Shown here: one piece after another, positions 9,989 to 20,570 of the stretch
Numbering within the stretch: the first letter of the stretch is position 1
Layout: every line of letters starts with the position of its first letter
Assembly: GCA_018398765.1 (NCBI GenBank)
Contig: JAHBMJ010001554.1
Span: 1 to 29,262, forward strand
Length of the DNA stretch: 29,262 nucleotides
Direction: 5' to 3'
Source of the DNA: Chromera velia
Lineage: Eukaryota > Sar > Chromeraceae
Position numbers and translations under genes: made by a program
The notes under the pieces: generated by a model
The model's database searches: none
Told to the model about the DNA's origin: nothing
What the model saw: the letters and a program-made list of their open reading frames with translations, nothing else

Positions 9989-11186
9989 AGTCTGAAAGTC
10001 AATCAAGGTTCTACTGATTCGATCAAAGTGTCACTTCTGAAAACTAGCGAAAGCTTAAGTGTTGTTTCAGGATAGAATTTTCAAACGGTCAGCGACTTTG
10101 TCGAAAAAAATTCCTTTTCCACAGCAGATTTTCACTTTGAATCTCGAAGTTCTTGTGTCTTTTTACTCTGTGACGCCGATCTGATGTTTTCTGAAGTCTG
10201 AGCGAACCTGTGTTTTGCTGAATCTCACACAGACGAGTATCAGACGAGTGCCTTCGCGTTTTCGTGCATGCAGTCGAACGGCTGTGACGTCTGGGGCGCG
10301 GAACGCGCGCGTGCCGCGTTCTCTTCCTGGAAGTGCCCCACCAGAAACAGGCAGTATAATTAAGTTGTGGAACTCCGTGCGAGTGCTCTTCAAAGCGTTA
10401 AGCTGCCAACTGCGGAAAGCCGCCGCGCGAACCGAGCGAAAAAGAAGAAACAAAAAGGAAAATAGTGCACGTTGCAAGCTGAGTTGCTTAGCAATTCTTA
10501 CATCGCCCCTGACATCGGTACGGAGAAGGGTACCGTGCGTATCCCTTCCTGGCCGACCCTCCACCACCACCGCCCCCCTATTTGAACGTGCGTCAGGGTA
10601 GTTGACCAACCTACCGCCACCACCGCCATGTCAGGGGACCCTTCATGACGCGGAGTCGATTTTCTCTAGTGGAAGATTTGTTGCATGCGTGTATGTGACT
10701 GACCTTCATCACTGCATATACATAGACATATATCTTTAAGGCGTAGGGAAAACCAACCTGGACAATTAAGCTCAACATCCAATCGAGCATCCATTCTGCT
10801 CCCGCTGTCGTTATCTTCCGGCTTGCTTCGCCAGCACCTACGCAAAGTGTTCATCCATAGACCCCGACGCGTGAAAGTCGAGGGTCGCCATATGAACCTT
10901 GAATTGACTCCATGGCAAACACGCTCGAATGCACAATTTGAAACCGACAAATAGAAAGAAAGGGGACGAGGCAAAGGAAAGTTGTGAGTAGTCATAAAGA
11001 GTTTTTGACAAATGGTGAGTACGTAGATCGGTCACTATCTTCTTTGATGCTTGTACATGTTTGGGTCGTACATACATATATATTTCCATAAATGGACTTT
11101 CTTCACCTTATGCATATAGCTTCAACTGAAATTCTGGACTGTGAAACTTCCCTCGTAGTGAGAACCAAGAGTCTTTAGCCTCAAAG
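9989..11186. other. Upstream region of the hydrogenase-reductase gene; no gene recognised
   Basis: The region holds the presumed promoter and 5' UTR of the minus-strand gene. A CpG-rich patch at about 10285-10325 contains the inverted repeat GAACGCG...CGCGTTC (7-bp stem). A second short inverted repeat, CGGTAC...GTACCG, lies near 10516-10535. Two long open frames overlap on opposite strands around 10165-10609, but neither shows a domain and their composition does not look coding. I cannot place a TATA box or start site. Confidence 0.5.
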
Positions 11187-11654
11187 ATGATCCCCACTTT
11201 GTGCTGTTCTCGACCATGCGTGTGCATGGATCAAGAGGTAAGGCCGAAAGGATGCCGAAAGGGCCAAATCCGCCTCTGTGTGCCTGTCCACCTCACTGTC
11301 TATCAGTCGGTCAGTCCGCCTGTCTATGTGTCTGCTCTGCATATGTATGTTTGCTTATCTTTTTGTTTGCTTGCTAACTTGCTTGCTTGCCTACCTGCCA
11401 CCCTCCCTTCCTCCCTTGAAGTTCCTCCCTTCCTCCCTTCCTCTGTGCTTCCCTGCCTGCATTACTCCTAGCTGGCTGCCATTGCTAGCAGCCATTGCTA
11501 GCATTACTCCTAGCAAATTGTGCAAGAACAAGAATGAACAGGCCTAAAATAAATGGCCCAGTCCCTCTAGATCGAGAGTGGCATCAGCATTTCTGCACAT
11601 TTTCACCTTCTGCCTGTAGGTGCCTGGTGGGGGGTTTAAGATGTCAGCCCTAGT
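11187..11654. other. Pyrimidine-rich, repeat-like spacer, no gene seen
   Basis: Degenerate CTGT/CTTG/CCTTCC tracts fill 11278-11460. A small GC-TAGC-rich motif (CCATTGCTAGCA) occurs twice near 11478-11505 and can pair with neighbouring bases. It forms the left approach to the satellite domain. Confidence 0.6.
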
Positions 11655-11846
11655 GTTAGCCAGTCAGTCAGCCAGTCAGTCCACTAGTCAGTTAGCTAGT
11701 CAGTCCACCAGTCAGTCACCCGGTTAGTCAGCCACTCAGCCAGTCGGTCAGCCACTCAGCCAGGCAGTCACTGACATAGTCAGGCAGTCAGTCAGCCACT
11801 CACTCAGCCAGCCAGTCAGTCAGCCAGTCAGTCAGTCAGTCAGGCG
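11655..11846. repeat. Degenerate (GTCA)n tetranucleotide array
   Basis: About 190 bp of GTCA/GCCA units such as cagtcagtcagccagtcagt, with many single-base variants. It directly precedes the first satellite unit. Confidence 0.9.
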
Positions 11847-11852
11847 CGTTTT

Positions 11853-12616
11853 GCAGGGAAAGGTTTAAGACCAGAGCAAGTAAGAGGGTTAAAGAGGTAC
11901 ACAATGAACGGCTTTGCAGCCCCAGTCGTACTCTCTCACTCGCTCTCGTTCAAGAGTTATGCCTGCATCTCTATATATTTTTTTCGTTCTCCGTGCAAGT
12001 GACTTGAGGGTGCATTGAGGTGCAAGCAGTGGGGAGGTTTGCAGGGAAAGGTTTAAGACTGGAGCAAGTGGCCCCCAGGGGGGGTTAAGGAGGTACACAA
12101 TGGATGGCTTTGCAGCCCCAGTCTCACTGTTTCACTCGCTCTCGTTCAAGAGCTATGCCTGCATCTCTATAGATTTTTTTAGTTCTCCGTGCAGGTGACT
12201 TGAGGCCCAAGTTGAAGGTGCATCGAGGTGCAAGCAGGGGAGGGGTTTGCAGGGAAAGGTTTAAGACCAGAGCAAGTGAGAGGGTTAAAAAGGTACACAA
12301 TGAACGGCTTTGCAGCCCCAGTCGCACTCTCTCACTCACTCTTGTTCAAGAGTTATGCCTGCATCTCTATACATTTTCTTCGTTCTCCATGCAAGTGACT
12401 TGAGGGTGCGTTGAGGTGCAAGCAGTGAGGAGGTTTGCAGGGAAAGGTTTAAGACCGGAGCAAGTGGGAGATTCAAGGAGGTACATAATGGACGGCTTTG
12501 CAGCCCTAGTCGCCCTCTCTCACTCGCTCTCATTCAAGAGTTATGCATGCATCTCTATAGATTTTCTTAGTTCTCTGTGCGAGGGTGCGTTGAGGTACAC
12601 GTAGTGGAGGCGTTTT
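11853..12616 (+). repeat. Satellite block A, four tandem units of about 190 bp
   Basis: Units start with GCAGGGAAAGGTTTAAGAC at 11853, 12041, 12249 and 12437, spacing 188, 208 and 188 bp; the last is about 180 bp. Each carries an internal core, AACGGCTTTGCAGCCCCAGT, and then GTTCAAGAGTTATGC. The 208-bp unit gains a GTTGAAGGTGC-type insertion and has a changed leading segment. Short open frames cross the units but repeat with them. Confidence 0.92.
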
Positions 12617-12630
12617 GCAGGAACTACACC

Positions 12631-13155
12631 GAATTAGAAGGTAAAATTAAGACAGTAAAGCCTTCTTACATGCATCTTTGATACTGCAAACAGGCGTTTC
12701 AATACTTTCATGCTAGAGAAAAAAAGTGTTAGAGGGCAATATCGTTCTGGAGGTTGAAAGTGAGGTCACTTTCACTATATGTAACTTATTTCACTTTGCA
12801 ACTAAAAAAGTAAATATCTATAACTTTTGAACCACAACGAGTTGGAAGCTGAAATTGCAGTTGTAAAGCCTTCTAATATAAATTAATTTGTCCCTTTAAT
12901 ATCTTTTTGATGCTAGAGAAAAAAAATGTTAGAGTGTAATATCGTTCTGGAGGTTGAAAGTGAGATCACTTTCACTATATGTAACTTATTTCACTTTGCA
13001 ACTAAAAAAGTAAATATCTATGACTATTGAACCATAACAAGTTAGAAGCTGAAATTATAGCTATAAAGCCTTCTAATATAAACTAATTTATCCTTTTAAT
13101 ATCTTTTTGATGCTAGAGAAAAAAAGTGTTAGAGTGTAATATATTGTTCGGGGGG
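12631..13155 (-). repeat. Satellite block B1, 200-bp tandem units in inverted orientation
   Basis: Copies begin at 12631, 12839 and 13039 (the last partial). The motif ATGCTAGAGAAAAAAA recurs at 12710, 12910 and 13110, exactly 200 bp apart. Read on the minus strand, each unit contains AGAAGGCTTTAC...GTGGTTCAAAAGTTAT, which aligns with the block A core. This is therefore a diverged, AT-richer subfamily of the same satellite in the opposite orientation. Confidence 0.85.
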
Positions 13156-13432
13156 GTAGTAGTAGGAGTGAGGGCACTGGATAAAGAAGGGGGCAAATGT
13201 GCAGACATGAACACATAACTGTTGAACCACAACGAATGGAATGCTGAGACTGGGGCTGAAAAGCCGTTCAACGTGTACCTGCGGAGTTCCCCTACTTGTG
13301 CTGATTCGTAAACCTTCCTTGCAGAACGCCCCCCCTGATTGCACCCCAATGGCTCCACAAGGCACCTGATCGGAGAAGGGAGGAAATGTGCAGACATGTA
13401 AGCAGAACTCTTGAATCACAAGAAGCAGAAAG
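13156..13432 (-). repeat. Satellite block B2, one full and one partial diverged unit, inverted
   Basis: On the minus strand from about 13330 the sequence reads GCAAGGAAGGTTTACGAATCAG, then AGGTACACGTTGAACGGCTTTTC and GTTCAACAGTTATG, matching block A at roughly two positions in three by eye. A second unit end (GATTCAAGAGTTCTGCTTAC) lies at about 13395-13420. It is closer to block A than B1 is, yet lies in the B orientation. Confidence 0.8.
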
Positions 13433-14030
13433 GTGAAGCATGTCTCTCTGTCCTTCCGCCTACTTTGTCTGTCTCTCGATCTATCAGTTTTCCTGTCTAT
13501 CTGTCTATCTGCCTATCTGTCTGTCTGTCTGTCTGTCTGTTTTCCTGTCTGTCTGGCTGTCTTTTTGTCTGTTGCCTGCCTGTCTGTCTACCTGCCTGTC
13601 TGTCTGTCTGTCTTTCTGTCTGTCTGTCTGTCTATCTGTCTGTCTGTTTTCCTATCTGTCTGGCTGTCTTCCTGTCTGTCTGGCTGTTGCCTGCCTGTCT
13701 GTCTGTCTGCCTGTCTGTCTGTCTGTCTGTCCGTCCGTCCGTCCGTCCATCCACCCCGTCCATCTGTCTCTCGATCTGTCTGTCTATCTGTCTGTCTATC
13801 TGTCTGTTTTTCTATCTTTCTGTCTGTTGCCTGCCTGTCTGTCTACCTGCCTGTCCGTCCGTCCACCCTGTCAGTCTGTCTCTCGATCTGTCTGTCTGTC
13901 TGTCTGTCTGTCTGGCTGGCTGGCTATCTATCTGTCTGTCTGGCTGTTGCCTGCCTGTCTGTCTGTCTGCCTGTCTGTCTATCTGTCTGTTTGTCCGTCC
14001 GTCCATCCACCCCGTCCATCTGTCTCTCGA

Positions 14031-14067
<37 letters not shown>

Positions 14068-14624
14068 TTTCCTATCTTTCTGTCTGTTGCCTGCCTGCCT
14101 GTCTGTCCGACTGTCTGTCTGTCTGCCTGCCTGTCTGTCTGTCCGTCCGTCCACCCCGTCAGTCTGTCTCTCGATCTGTCTGTCTGTCTGTCTGTCTGGC
14201 TGGCTATCTATCTGTCTGTCTGTCTGTCTGGCTGTGTTTCTGTCTGTCTGTCTGTCTGTCTTTCTGTCTGTTGCCTGCCTGCCTGTCTGTCCGACTGTCT
14301 GTCTGTCTGCCTGCCTGTCTGTCTGTCCGTCCGTCCATCCACCCCGTCAGTCTGTCTCTCGATCTGTCTGTCTGTCTGTCTCTCTGTCTGTCTGTCTGTT
14401 TTCCTATCTGTCTGGCTGTCTTCCTGTCTGTCTGGCTGTTGCCTGCCTGTCTGTCTGTCTGCCTGTCTGTCTGTCTGTCTGTCCGTCCGTCCATCTACCC
14501 CGTCCGTCTGTCTTTCGATCTGTCTGTCTGTCTGTCTGTCTGTNCTGTCTGTCCGACTGTCTGTCTGTCTGCCTGCCTGTCTGTCTGTCCGTCCGTCCAT
14601 CCACCCCGTCAGTCTGTCTTTCGA

Positions 14625-14655
<31 letters not shown>

Positions 14656-15925
14656 GGCTATGTTTCTGTCTATCTGTTTTCCTGTCTGTCTGTTTTCCTG
14701 TCTTTCTGTCTGTTGCCTGCCTGTCTGTCTGTCCGACTGTCTGTCTGTCTGCCTGCCTGTCTGTCTGTCCGTCCGTCCATCCACCCCGTCAGTCTGTCTC
14801 TCGATCTGTCTGTCTGTCTGTCTGTCTGTTTTCCTGTCCGTCTGGCTGTCTTTCTGTCTGTTGCCTGCCTGTCTGTCTATCCGACTGTTTGTCTGTCTGT
14901 CTGCCTGTCTGTCTGTCTGTCTGTCTGTTTTCCTGTCTGTCTAGTTGTCTTTCTGTCTGTTACCTGCCTGTCTGTCTGTCTGCCTGCCTGTCTGTCTGTC
15001 TGCCTGTCTGTCTGTCTGTCCATCTATCTACCCCGTCTGTCTGTCTGTTTTCCTGTCTGTCTAGTTGTCTTTCTGTCTGTTGCCTGCCTGCCTGTCTGTC
15101 TGACTGTCTGTCTGTCTGCCTGCCTGTCTGTCTGTCCGTCCGTCCGTCCATCCACCCCGTCAGTCTGTCTCTCGATCTGTCTGTCTGTCTGTCTGTCTGT
15201 CTGTTTTCCTGTCTGTCTAGTTGTCTTTCTGTCTGTTACCTGCCTGTCTGTCTGTCCGACTGTCTGTCTGTCTGCCTGCCTGTCTGTCTGTCCGTCTGTC
15301 CATCCACCCCGTCAGTCTGTCTCTCGATCTGTCTGTCTGTCTGTCTGTCTGTCTGTTTTCCTGTCCGTCTGGCTGTCTTTCTGTCTGTTGCCTTGTCTTT
15401 CTGTCTGTTGCCTGCCTGTCTGTCTATCCGACTGTTTGTCTGTCTGTCTGCCTGTCTGTCTGTTTTCCTGTCTGTCTAGTTGTCTTTCTGTCTGTTACCT
15501 GCCTGTCTGTCTGTCTGCCTGCCTGTCTGTCTGTCTGTCTGCCTGTCTGTCTGTCCGTCCGTCCATCTACCCCGTCTGTCTGTCTGTTTTCCTGTCTGTC
15601 TGACTGTCTTTCTGTCTATTTGTCTGTCTGTCTGGCTGGCTGTTTTCCTGTCTGTCTGGCTGTCTTTCTGTCTGTTGCCTGCCTGTCTGTCTGTCCGACT
15701 GTCTATCTGTCTGTTTGTCTGTCTGTTTTCCTGTCTGTCTGGCTGTCTTTCTGTCTGTTGCCTGCCTGTCTGTCTGTCTGCCTGTCTGTCTGTCTGTCTG
15801 TCTGCCTGTCTGTCTGTCCGTCCGTCCATCTACCCCGTCCGTCTGTCTCTCAATATGTCTGTCTGTCTGTCTGTTGCCTGCCTGTCTGTCTGTCTGTTTG
15901 TCTGTTTTTCTGTCTGTCTGGCAGC
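13433..15925. repeat. 2.5-kb degenerate (TGTC)n array with higher-order structure
   Basis: Nearly every base fits a TGTC/TGCC/TGGC/CGTC tetranucleotide phase. Landmark variants (CCACCCCGTC, CTCTCGATCTG, TTTTCCTGTC, GTTGCCTGCC, GTCCGACTG) recur in the same order at intervals of roughly 110-250 bp, so a higher-order unit has been amplified. Four-base periodicity makes all three plus frames (Cys-Leu-Ser-Val repeats) and parts of the minus strand (Asp-Arg-Gln-Thr repeats) open for hundreds of codons. These are not genes. One ambiguous base (N) sits at 14544, where the phase slips. Confidence 0.95.
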
Positions 15926-16960
15926 AAGAAAAGCAAGGCAGGCAAGCAAGGCAGGCAGGAGACAGCCACAGACAGCCAGGGACGGCCAGAGATGGCCGGA
16001 GACGGCATACAAGTTCCGTTAAGTGCCTCGTTATACTAAGCGAGAGGTGAGAGACGAGCAGCTTCAGCAGAAACGTCGTGGGTAAGCCACGGTGGGTTGA
16101 CGAGAGATGAGAACGGTCGACGGTGGGCGGGTGGATGGGGAGGACAAAGACCAGAAGGCGGGTGGGGGCACCATTTTTAGGGGGGCGATAGATTACCTTA
16201 CCTTGGGAGACGGCCCGCCACCACCGCCATGTTGTGGGATAGGGGGGGGGTCCTCTGCGGCGCGCCCCCTTTGCCACCACCACGAAGTTGGGGGACGCTA
16301 CATATAGGCTGTCAGGGGCAATATTCTTACAGCTTCTGTCACACTGTCAGAGTGCACTCAGTGCAGATTGTTCGCATCTTTAATTCCGAGTATGCCATTG
16401 GTCCACTGCCGCCATAAAAATTCGCTGGCGGTCCGTTTCTGAAGCAGCCTTGTAGGATTATCGTGGTATGCTCCTAGGATTCGAGATAGGATTGCAACAC
16501 AGTTGCTTTGTTACAACAATTGGAGTTGGCACACGCGTCTTGGCTTCTTCTGTTCATGTTTGAAACGGTAATGCTGGCTCTGAATATAAGTTTTTGATGT
16601 GTCTCTCAGCTCTATTGCATTTTCATGCGAGGTCCTCTTTCGTTTTACTTCTGCGCGTGATGAAAGACGTCTGCACATTTGTTGTGCAATGGTCGCGATC
16701 GAATCTTCTGAAAAAAAAAGTAATGCCTTCTATCGTAATATACTCGATAGACATCAATTGGGTACAGATCACATCATTTACATAGATCTTGAATACTTCT
16801 CGTTGTCTTCTTGTCCTTTTCTCCATGGTTAAAGTGAGATCCTGGACCCATGCTTAATGCAAGACTCAGGATTTTCACGGCGGGCTAAAAATCTTTTGTG
16901 TCTCTTTTTGTGCCAGTTGTTTCTCTCATCTTACCATCATCTTTGTGGTACAGATGCCCA
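15926..16960. other. About 1 kb without a recognisable gene
   Basis: 15926-16020 is a GGCAGGCAAG/GACAGCCA-type simple sequence. 16100-16300 is G-rich with runs of 8-9 G. From 16440 the sequence is ordinary mixed DNA with short open frames only. A CCACCACCGCCATG string at about 16216 also occurs near 10615, with unknown meaning. Confidence 0.5.
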
Positions 16961-16965
16961 TCTTC

Positions 16966-17028
16966 CTGCTCGACTACAGGAGCCCTAGCACTTCCAGGAC
17001 AACGACTCCAGGGGTGAGCCTTGTATTA
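16966..17028 (+). other. Weak candidate exon
   Basis: A pyrimidine-rich tract ending GTGGTACAG is followed by about 60 open nucleotides starting MPIFLLDYRSPSTSRTTTPG and then a good donor, GGG|GTGAGC. A possible partner follows the acceptor TACGCAG at about 17402 (VPDLTGDEGNLW in one frame), but the phases do not join cleanly. No homology recognised. It could be chance splice-like sequence. Confidence 0.2.
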
Positions 17029-19370
17029 TCGTGTGCCGCTAACAGTATTTGAATGAAACCCTCCCAAAATTTTGCCTTTTGGGTGCTGTTGCCCTGCAAC
17101 TTTCTTCAAAAAGCTCTTCTTGTCTGCAACGCAATTCTTTCCGAGCAGTAGGAGTTCTTGCAGGGGGCTTTCTGCTTTCTTCCACAAATCAACTCACTCT
17201 GCAGTCGACGGACCGCCATCTCTGTGTTCGGTCGTCTCTCTGTCTTTCTGTCTGTTTAATAGTCTCATCTCGACGCTGTCTGCCTGTCTGTCTGTATCAG
17301 AACTCATTGTTTTCTACCACCATGAGTGAACGTGAGCGTGCTTACCGAAAAAATCTCCGGTGACGTTAACTACTGAATCCTCTTGCTCTTTTACGTACGC
17401 AGTCCCAGACCTTACCGGAGACGAGGGGAATCTGTGGTCTTGCTTCACCTCTCGAAGCAAGCTCAGGAAAAACATGATCGACGCCCTCTCTTTACAGTTT
17501 TTTTCCTGGTTCTTGATTATATTTTGGAGGGTGTTGGAGGGAGGCGGTGTCCTTCTCTGTTGCTCTGTGTAGAGTCTCTGGGAGAGGTTTCTTTCTTGTC
17601 TGGTTCGCCGGCTCTTTTTTCTTTCCTCTTCAATCCACAAAAAAAGAACGAATCCACAGACGCAAAACATGGGACGAGAAAGAAACAGAAAGAAGAGAGA
17701 GTTGGACAAAATTGTGCACGGGAGTCCGTAACAGGTTCTGAAAAGAGAAGGAAGGACTGGGTTGGGGGGACAGGGATCGTCTGGGAGACTCTGAGGCATT
17801 CGCGAGTGACTTGCTGGTGAGTGTCACATGCAGTCAGGAATATGCCGACCCTTGGTCCCAGCTTTGGGAAAAGCAGTCACGTTCTTTTGTTTCTTTTATT
17901 AGTTCTCTCTCTCTCTTTCTCTCTCTGTTTCCTTTCTTTCGATTGCTTTTTTTTCTTTCCTCCCTTCATTTTTCTCTCCATCCCTCTCTCTCTCCCTCTA
18001 ACAGAGTGGACTCCAAAGTAGGACTTAGTGGAATTCAAAGTGACTTTTAAATTTACTATATTCTAGCTTCATTATAAAGTAAAACTAGGTTATTTACAGC
18101 AATCTAAAGTTTTTTAGAGCATTTAAAATCGTTACTTCTGTGCGAATCTGCTCAAATATGCTCAAAAGACTGGTTGATTAGCTAGGGAAAAATTACGATC
18201 ACCGCGGCACGTGGAAGTTAGTGAATGTTACCTGCAAAGAAATACACAGGCACAACACTAATAGATACGCTCAACAGCAACGTTTAGCGCCGCCAATCAA
18301 GTATAAAAAATTGCTTCTTCTGTAAGGGAAACAGTGCAGGAAGGAGGGCTTCACAGCTAGGCTGGTCAGACCGGACAGGAGATGGTCAGCAGGGGTCGGA
18401 GAGGATTCCAAAGAACAGAGCACAGAGACAACATAATTCTTTTTACAAAGAACTCACACTACACGGCGTAAAAGCTTGCAAATCGTTCTGCATGTGCCAA
18501 TGAGAAACTGTGAAAAAGAAGGACAGGTCTGTAGGTAGATCCAGATGTTCAGAGGGAGACCAGTATGGAGTGCCACAAATAAGAAAGGCTGAACGAGTAA
18601 ATAACACTTGCATCGGGATAGTATGGACCGTTTTAAAAGACTGACATACATAGAGCAAATGGAAGACATTCAAATGTATGAAAGCTGAGCGATTGGTCTG
18701 GGTGGAAAAATGTCTGGCACGACTGAGAGCTGTGCAAAGCTTCAGAAAAGGCGGTCAAAAAATGGAGGCTCCAGCACACTCTCCATCGACCCTCTCTCAG
18801 TGACTTCCCTTGTGCGTTTCTGACAAGCTTCTAGCAGAATAAAGAAGCTGGATGCTAAGCAAATCATCATACAAAGCGAGAAAGCAACTAGGAGAGCAAG
18901 CCGCGCTTCCTTAACTGACCTGCAGGTGTTCCTAAGTCTCCATCCACCAACACCTGCAAATACGGAAGAACAGGCGTTCACGCTTTGTGCAGTCAAGGAA
19001 GCACTTCTGTCCAGCTTATTCTGCATACACAAGGTCCCAAAGAAAAAACCAAGAGCCTAAGAAGCAGCGGGTCCGGACAGGCTAACCTGGGGGTTGACCC
19101 CGGGGCTCCCAAGACTGTGACCTGCAAGGAAAGAGTAAGGAGAGCGATGAGGGCAACAGTACTTTAATACCAAGATAAGGCTGGCAGCCCTTCCCCGCTT
19201 GAACAGGAGGAGAAGCAGCAAGCAGAAAGACGTTGAAAACAAGACTAAGACGGCTGGTGTCCACTGGACCCACCTCCAAGCTCCACTTCGTGCCGACCCG
19301 AGGGGACCCAGCAACACCCGTCTCCTCCAGAGCCCCGAAAGTGCACTCCCGAAAAAAAAGTCAAAACCAA
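17029..19370. other. About 2.3 kb with no firm gene
   Basis: 17040-18010 is pyrimidine-rich on the plus strand with CTGT and TCTC tracts, like introns of a plus-strand transcript. An open stretch near 17755-17880 contains LGDSEAFASDLL and EYADPWSQLWEKQ, which reads like protein but has no clean exon ends. 18010-18340 is AT-rich. 18340-19370 is mixed sequence with no frame I recognise. Confidence 0.45.
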
Positions 19371-19377
19371 GAAAACG

Positions 19378-19720
19378 CTCTGTCAGACATCTTTTAAAAC
19401 CGTCAGAAGACATCTGACAGGGCGCTTTTTGTAGCAACATTTCTGTGGGAAAAGTCCGTTTGCTCAGAGGTTCAGGACTCCGCAGTTTTGAACCTGTGGA
19501 GTCAGTGTGGACCTTCAAGATGGACAAGAGACTTCAGACCCGATTATTGGCCGACAAAGGCAAAGTCGGCTGCGTGCGTCGAAGGAACAGGGTGCCGCCA
19601 CCCCATCTGGCAACGTGGCGGCGCCTCCCGGACCCACGATTAGCCCATGTCTGGACCTGGCGGCGGGGGGGTTTGACCCCCCTTGCCCAAAGTTCAGAAG
19701 TGCGGACTTCTGAACCTCGG
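19378..19720. other. Cluster of strong inverted repeats (hairpins)
   Basis: Three stems lie within 340 bp. About 19380-19419: TGTCAGACATCT pairs with AGACATCTGACA, with two mismatches. 19476-19503: GACTCCGCAG with CTGTGGAGTC, loop of 8. 19692-19715: GTTCAGAAGT with ACTTCTGAAC, perfect 10-bp stem and a GCGG loop. A G7/C6 pair lies near 19665-19685. This could be a structured RNA or part of a mobile element; not recognised. Confidence 0.55.
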
Positions 19721-19809
19721 GAGGGGGGGGGTGTCCGACCCAACTCGAGGTTTCTGACCCAAAACAGTCTCAAAACACCTTCCCTGACCCTCTAATGCCT
19801 ACGTACAGG

Positions 19810-19873
19810 CGTAACAGCGCTCCTCCAAGACTAGCAGGACAAGGATACCACGCTCACGCCTCCTCAGGCTCAG
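19810..19873 (+). pseudogene. Possible exon of an unknown Gly/Ser/Pro-rich protein
   Basis: An acceptor-like GCCTACGTACAG is followed by an open stretch, RNSAPPRLAGQGYHAHASSG, then a possible donor CTCAG|GTTAGA. Composition resembles the Gly-Gln-Tyr-rich stretch at 20571. It stops just after if not spliced. Function unknown; assignment to the same gene is inference. Confidence 0.3.
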
Positions 19874-19904
19874 GTTAGAGTCTCAAACCACCCCAGTCAA
19901 GCGG

Positions 19905-20190
19905 CAGGCCTTACAATTTCATCGGTCAGTCCATCCCTCCTTCCCTCGATGCCCCATGCAGCCCCTTTTGGCACGCAGGTAGACATACAAACCTAGACAC
20001 ACGGGCAGAGGAATCCGTCGTCCTCCATACTGATTCACTGCCCAAGAAGAAGATCAGTCTAATTTCCTCTTGTGTTGACTTGCATTCATTTTGCAGCCTA
20101 ATTTTCTTTTTTAGTTCTGTAATGCTTCTACTTCACATGAAAGAAAAAGAACTGACACAGCTGTACATGTTTTTCTCTCATTCTTCCCCG
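19905..20190 (+). repeat. Direct repeat copy 1, about 285 bp
   Basis: It starts near CAATTTCATCGGTCAGTCCATC and runs through AGACATACAAACCTAGACA, TCCATACTGATTCACTG and GAAAAAGAACTGACACAGCT. It matches 20757-21050 at high identity except for a 14-nt gap (TGGCCTGGCAGTGA is missing here) and several substitutions. Confidence 0.85.
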
Positions 20191-20570
20191 AGCTCTCTCT
20201 TAATCAATTGCCTTTACTGTATGGCTTTCTGCCGGCATCCCTGCAGGTTATTCCCAGTACCATCCCAATGCTAATACCGCCCCGCCTCGTGGCTTTGGAA
20301 ATAGTCTGCTTCCACTGCCTCGTCAGTTCAGGAGATGGGGGTAGGGCTCGCTTAGCAAGCGCGTATTGATTTGAATATATGCCTCAATCACTCCGAATTA
20401 AGATGTTCGCTCTGACAGAGGATTCAATTGCTGAAGATTCAGTAAAGGGTCACTGAAGGCTATGGACTAAATGAGATCTGGAGGTTAGAGGCAAAGTTTT
20501 ACATGCAAAGGCTCGGAAAACGGCAGTTAAGATCAGTTAAACTTTAAATCTGGAGTGAACCTCTGGTCAG

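Noticed and set aside
9989-10006. Upstream TTG at 10006 as start of the hydrogenase
   Set aside because: The first ATG after the in-frame stop is at 9988 and gives a good presequence; non-ATG start not needed.
10163-10609. Overlapping long frames on both strands (148 and 128 codons) upstream of the hydrogenase gene
   Set aside because: They mirror each other, show no domain, and are Arg/Ser-rich as expected from CpG-rich non-coding DNA.
12416-12604. Short frames in the satellite (RRYIMDGFAALVALSHSLSF)
   Set aside because: They repeat with each satellite unit, broken by stops and indels; no independent sign of coding.
13411-15603. Open frame of 730 codons (and overlapping frames of 503 and 679 codons) with Cys-Leu-Ser-Val repeats
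   Set aside because: All three frames are open together because the DNA is a stop-free TGTC tetranucleotide array; no gene evidence.
13433-15925. CRISPR-like array
   Set aside because: No constant repeat with variable spacers; it is a tetranucleotide satellite in a eukaryotic context.
13812-16283. Minus-strand frames of Asp-Arg-Gln-Thr repeats
   Set aside because: Reverse complement of the same TGTC array.
19057-19527. 156-codon minus-strand frame with a Leu-rich stretch resembling a membrane segment
   Set aside because: Overlaps hairpin-rich, G-run DNA; no start context and no family match.
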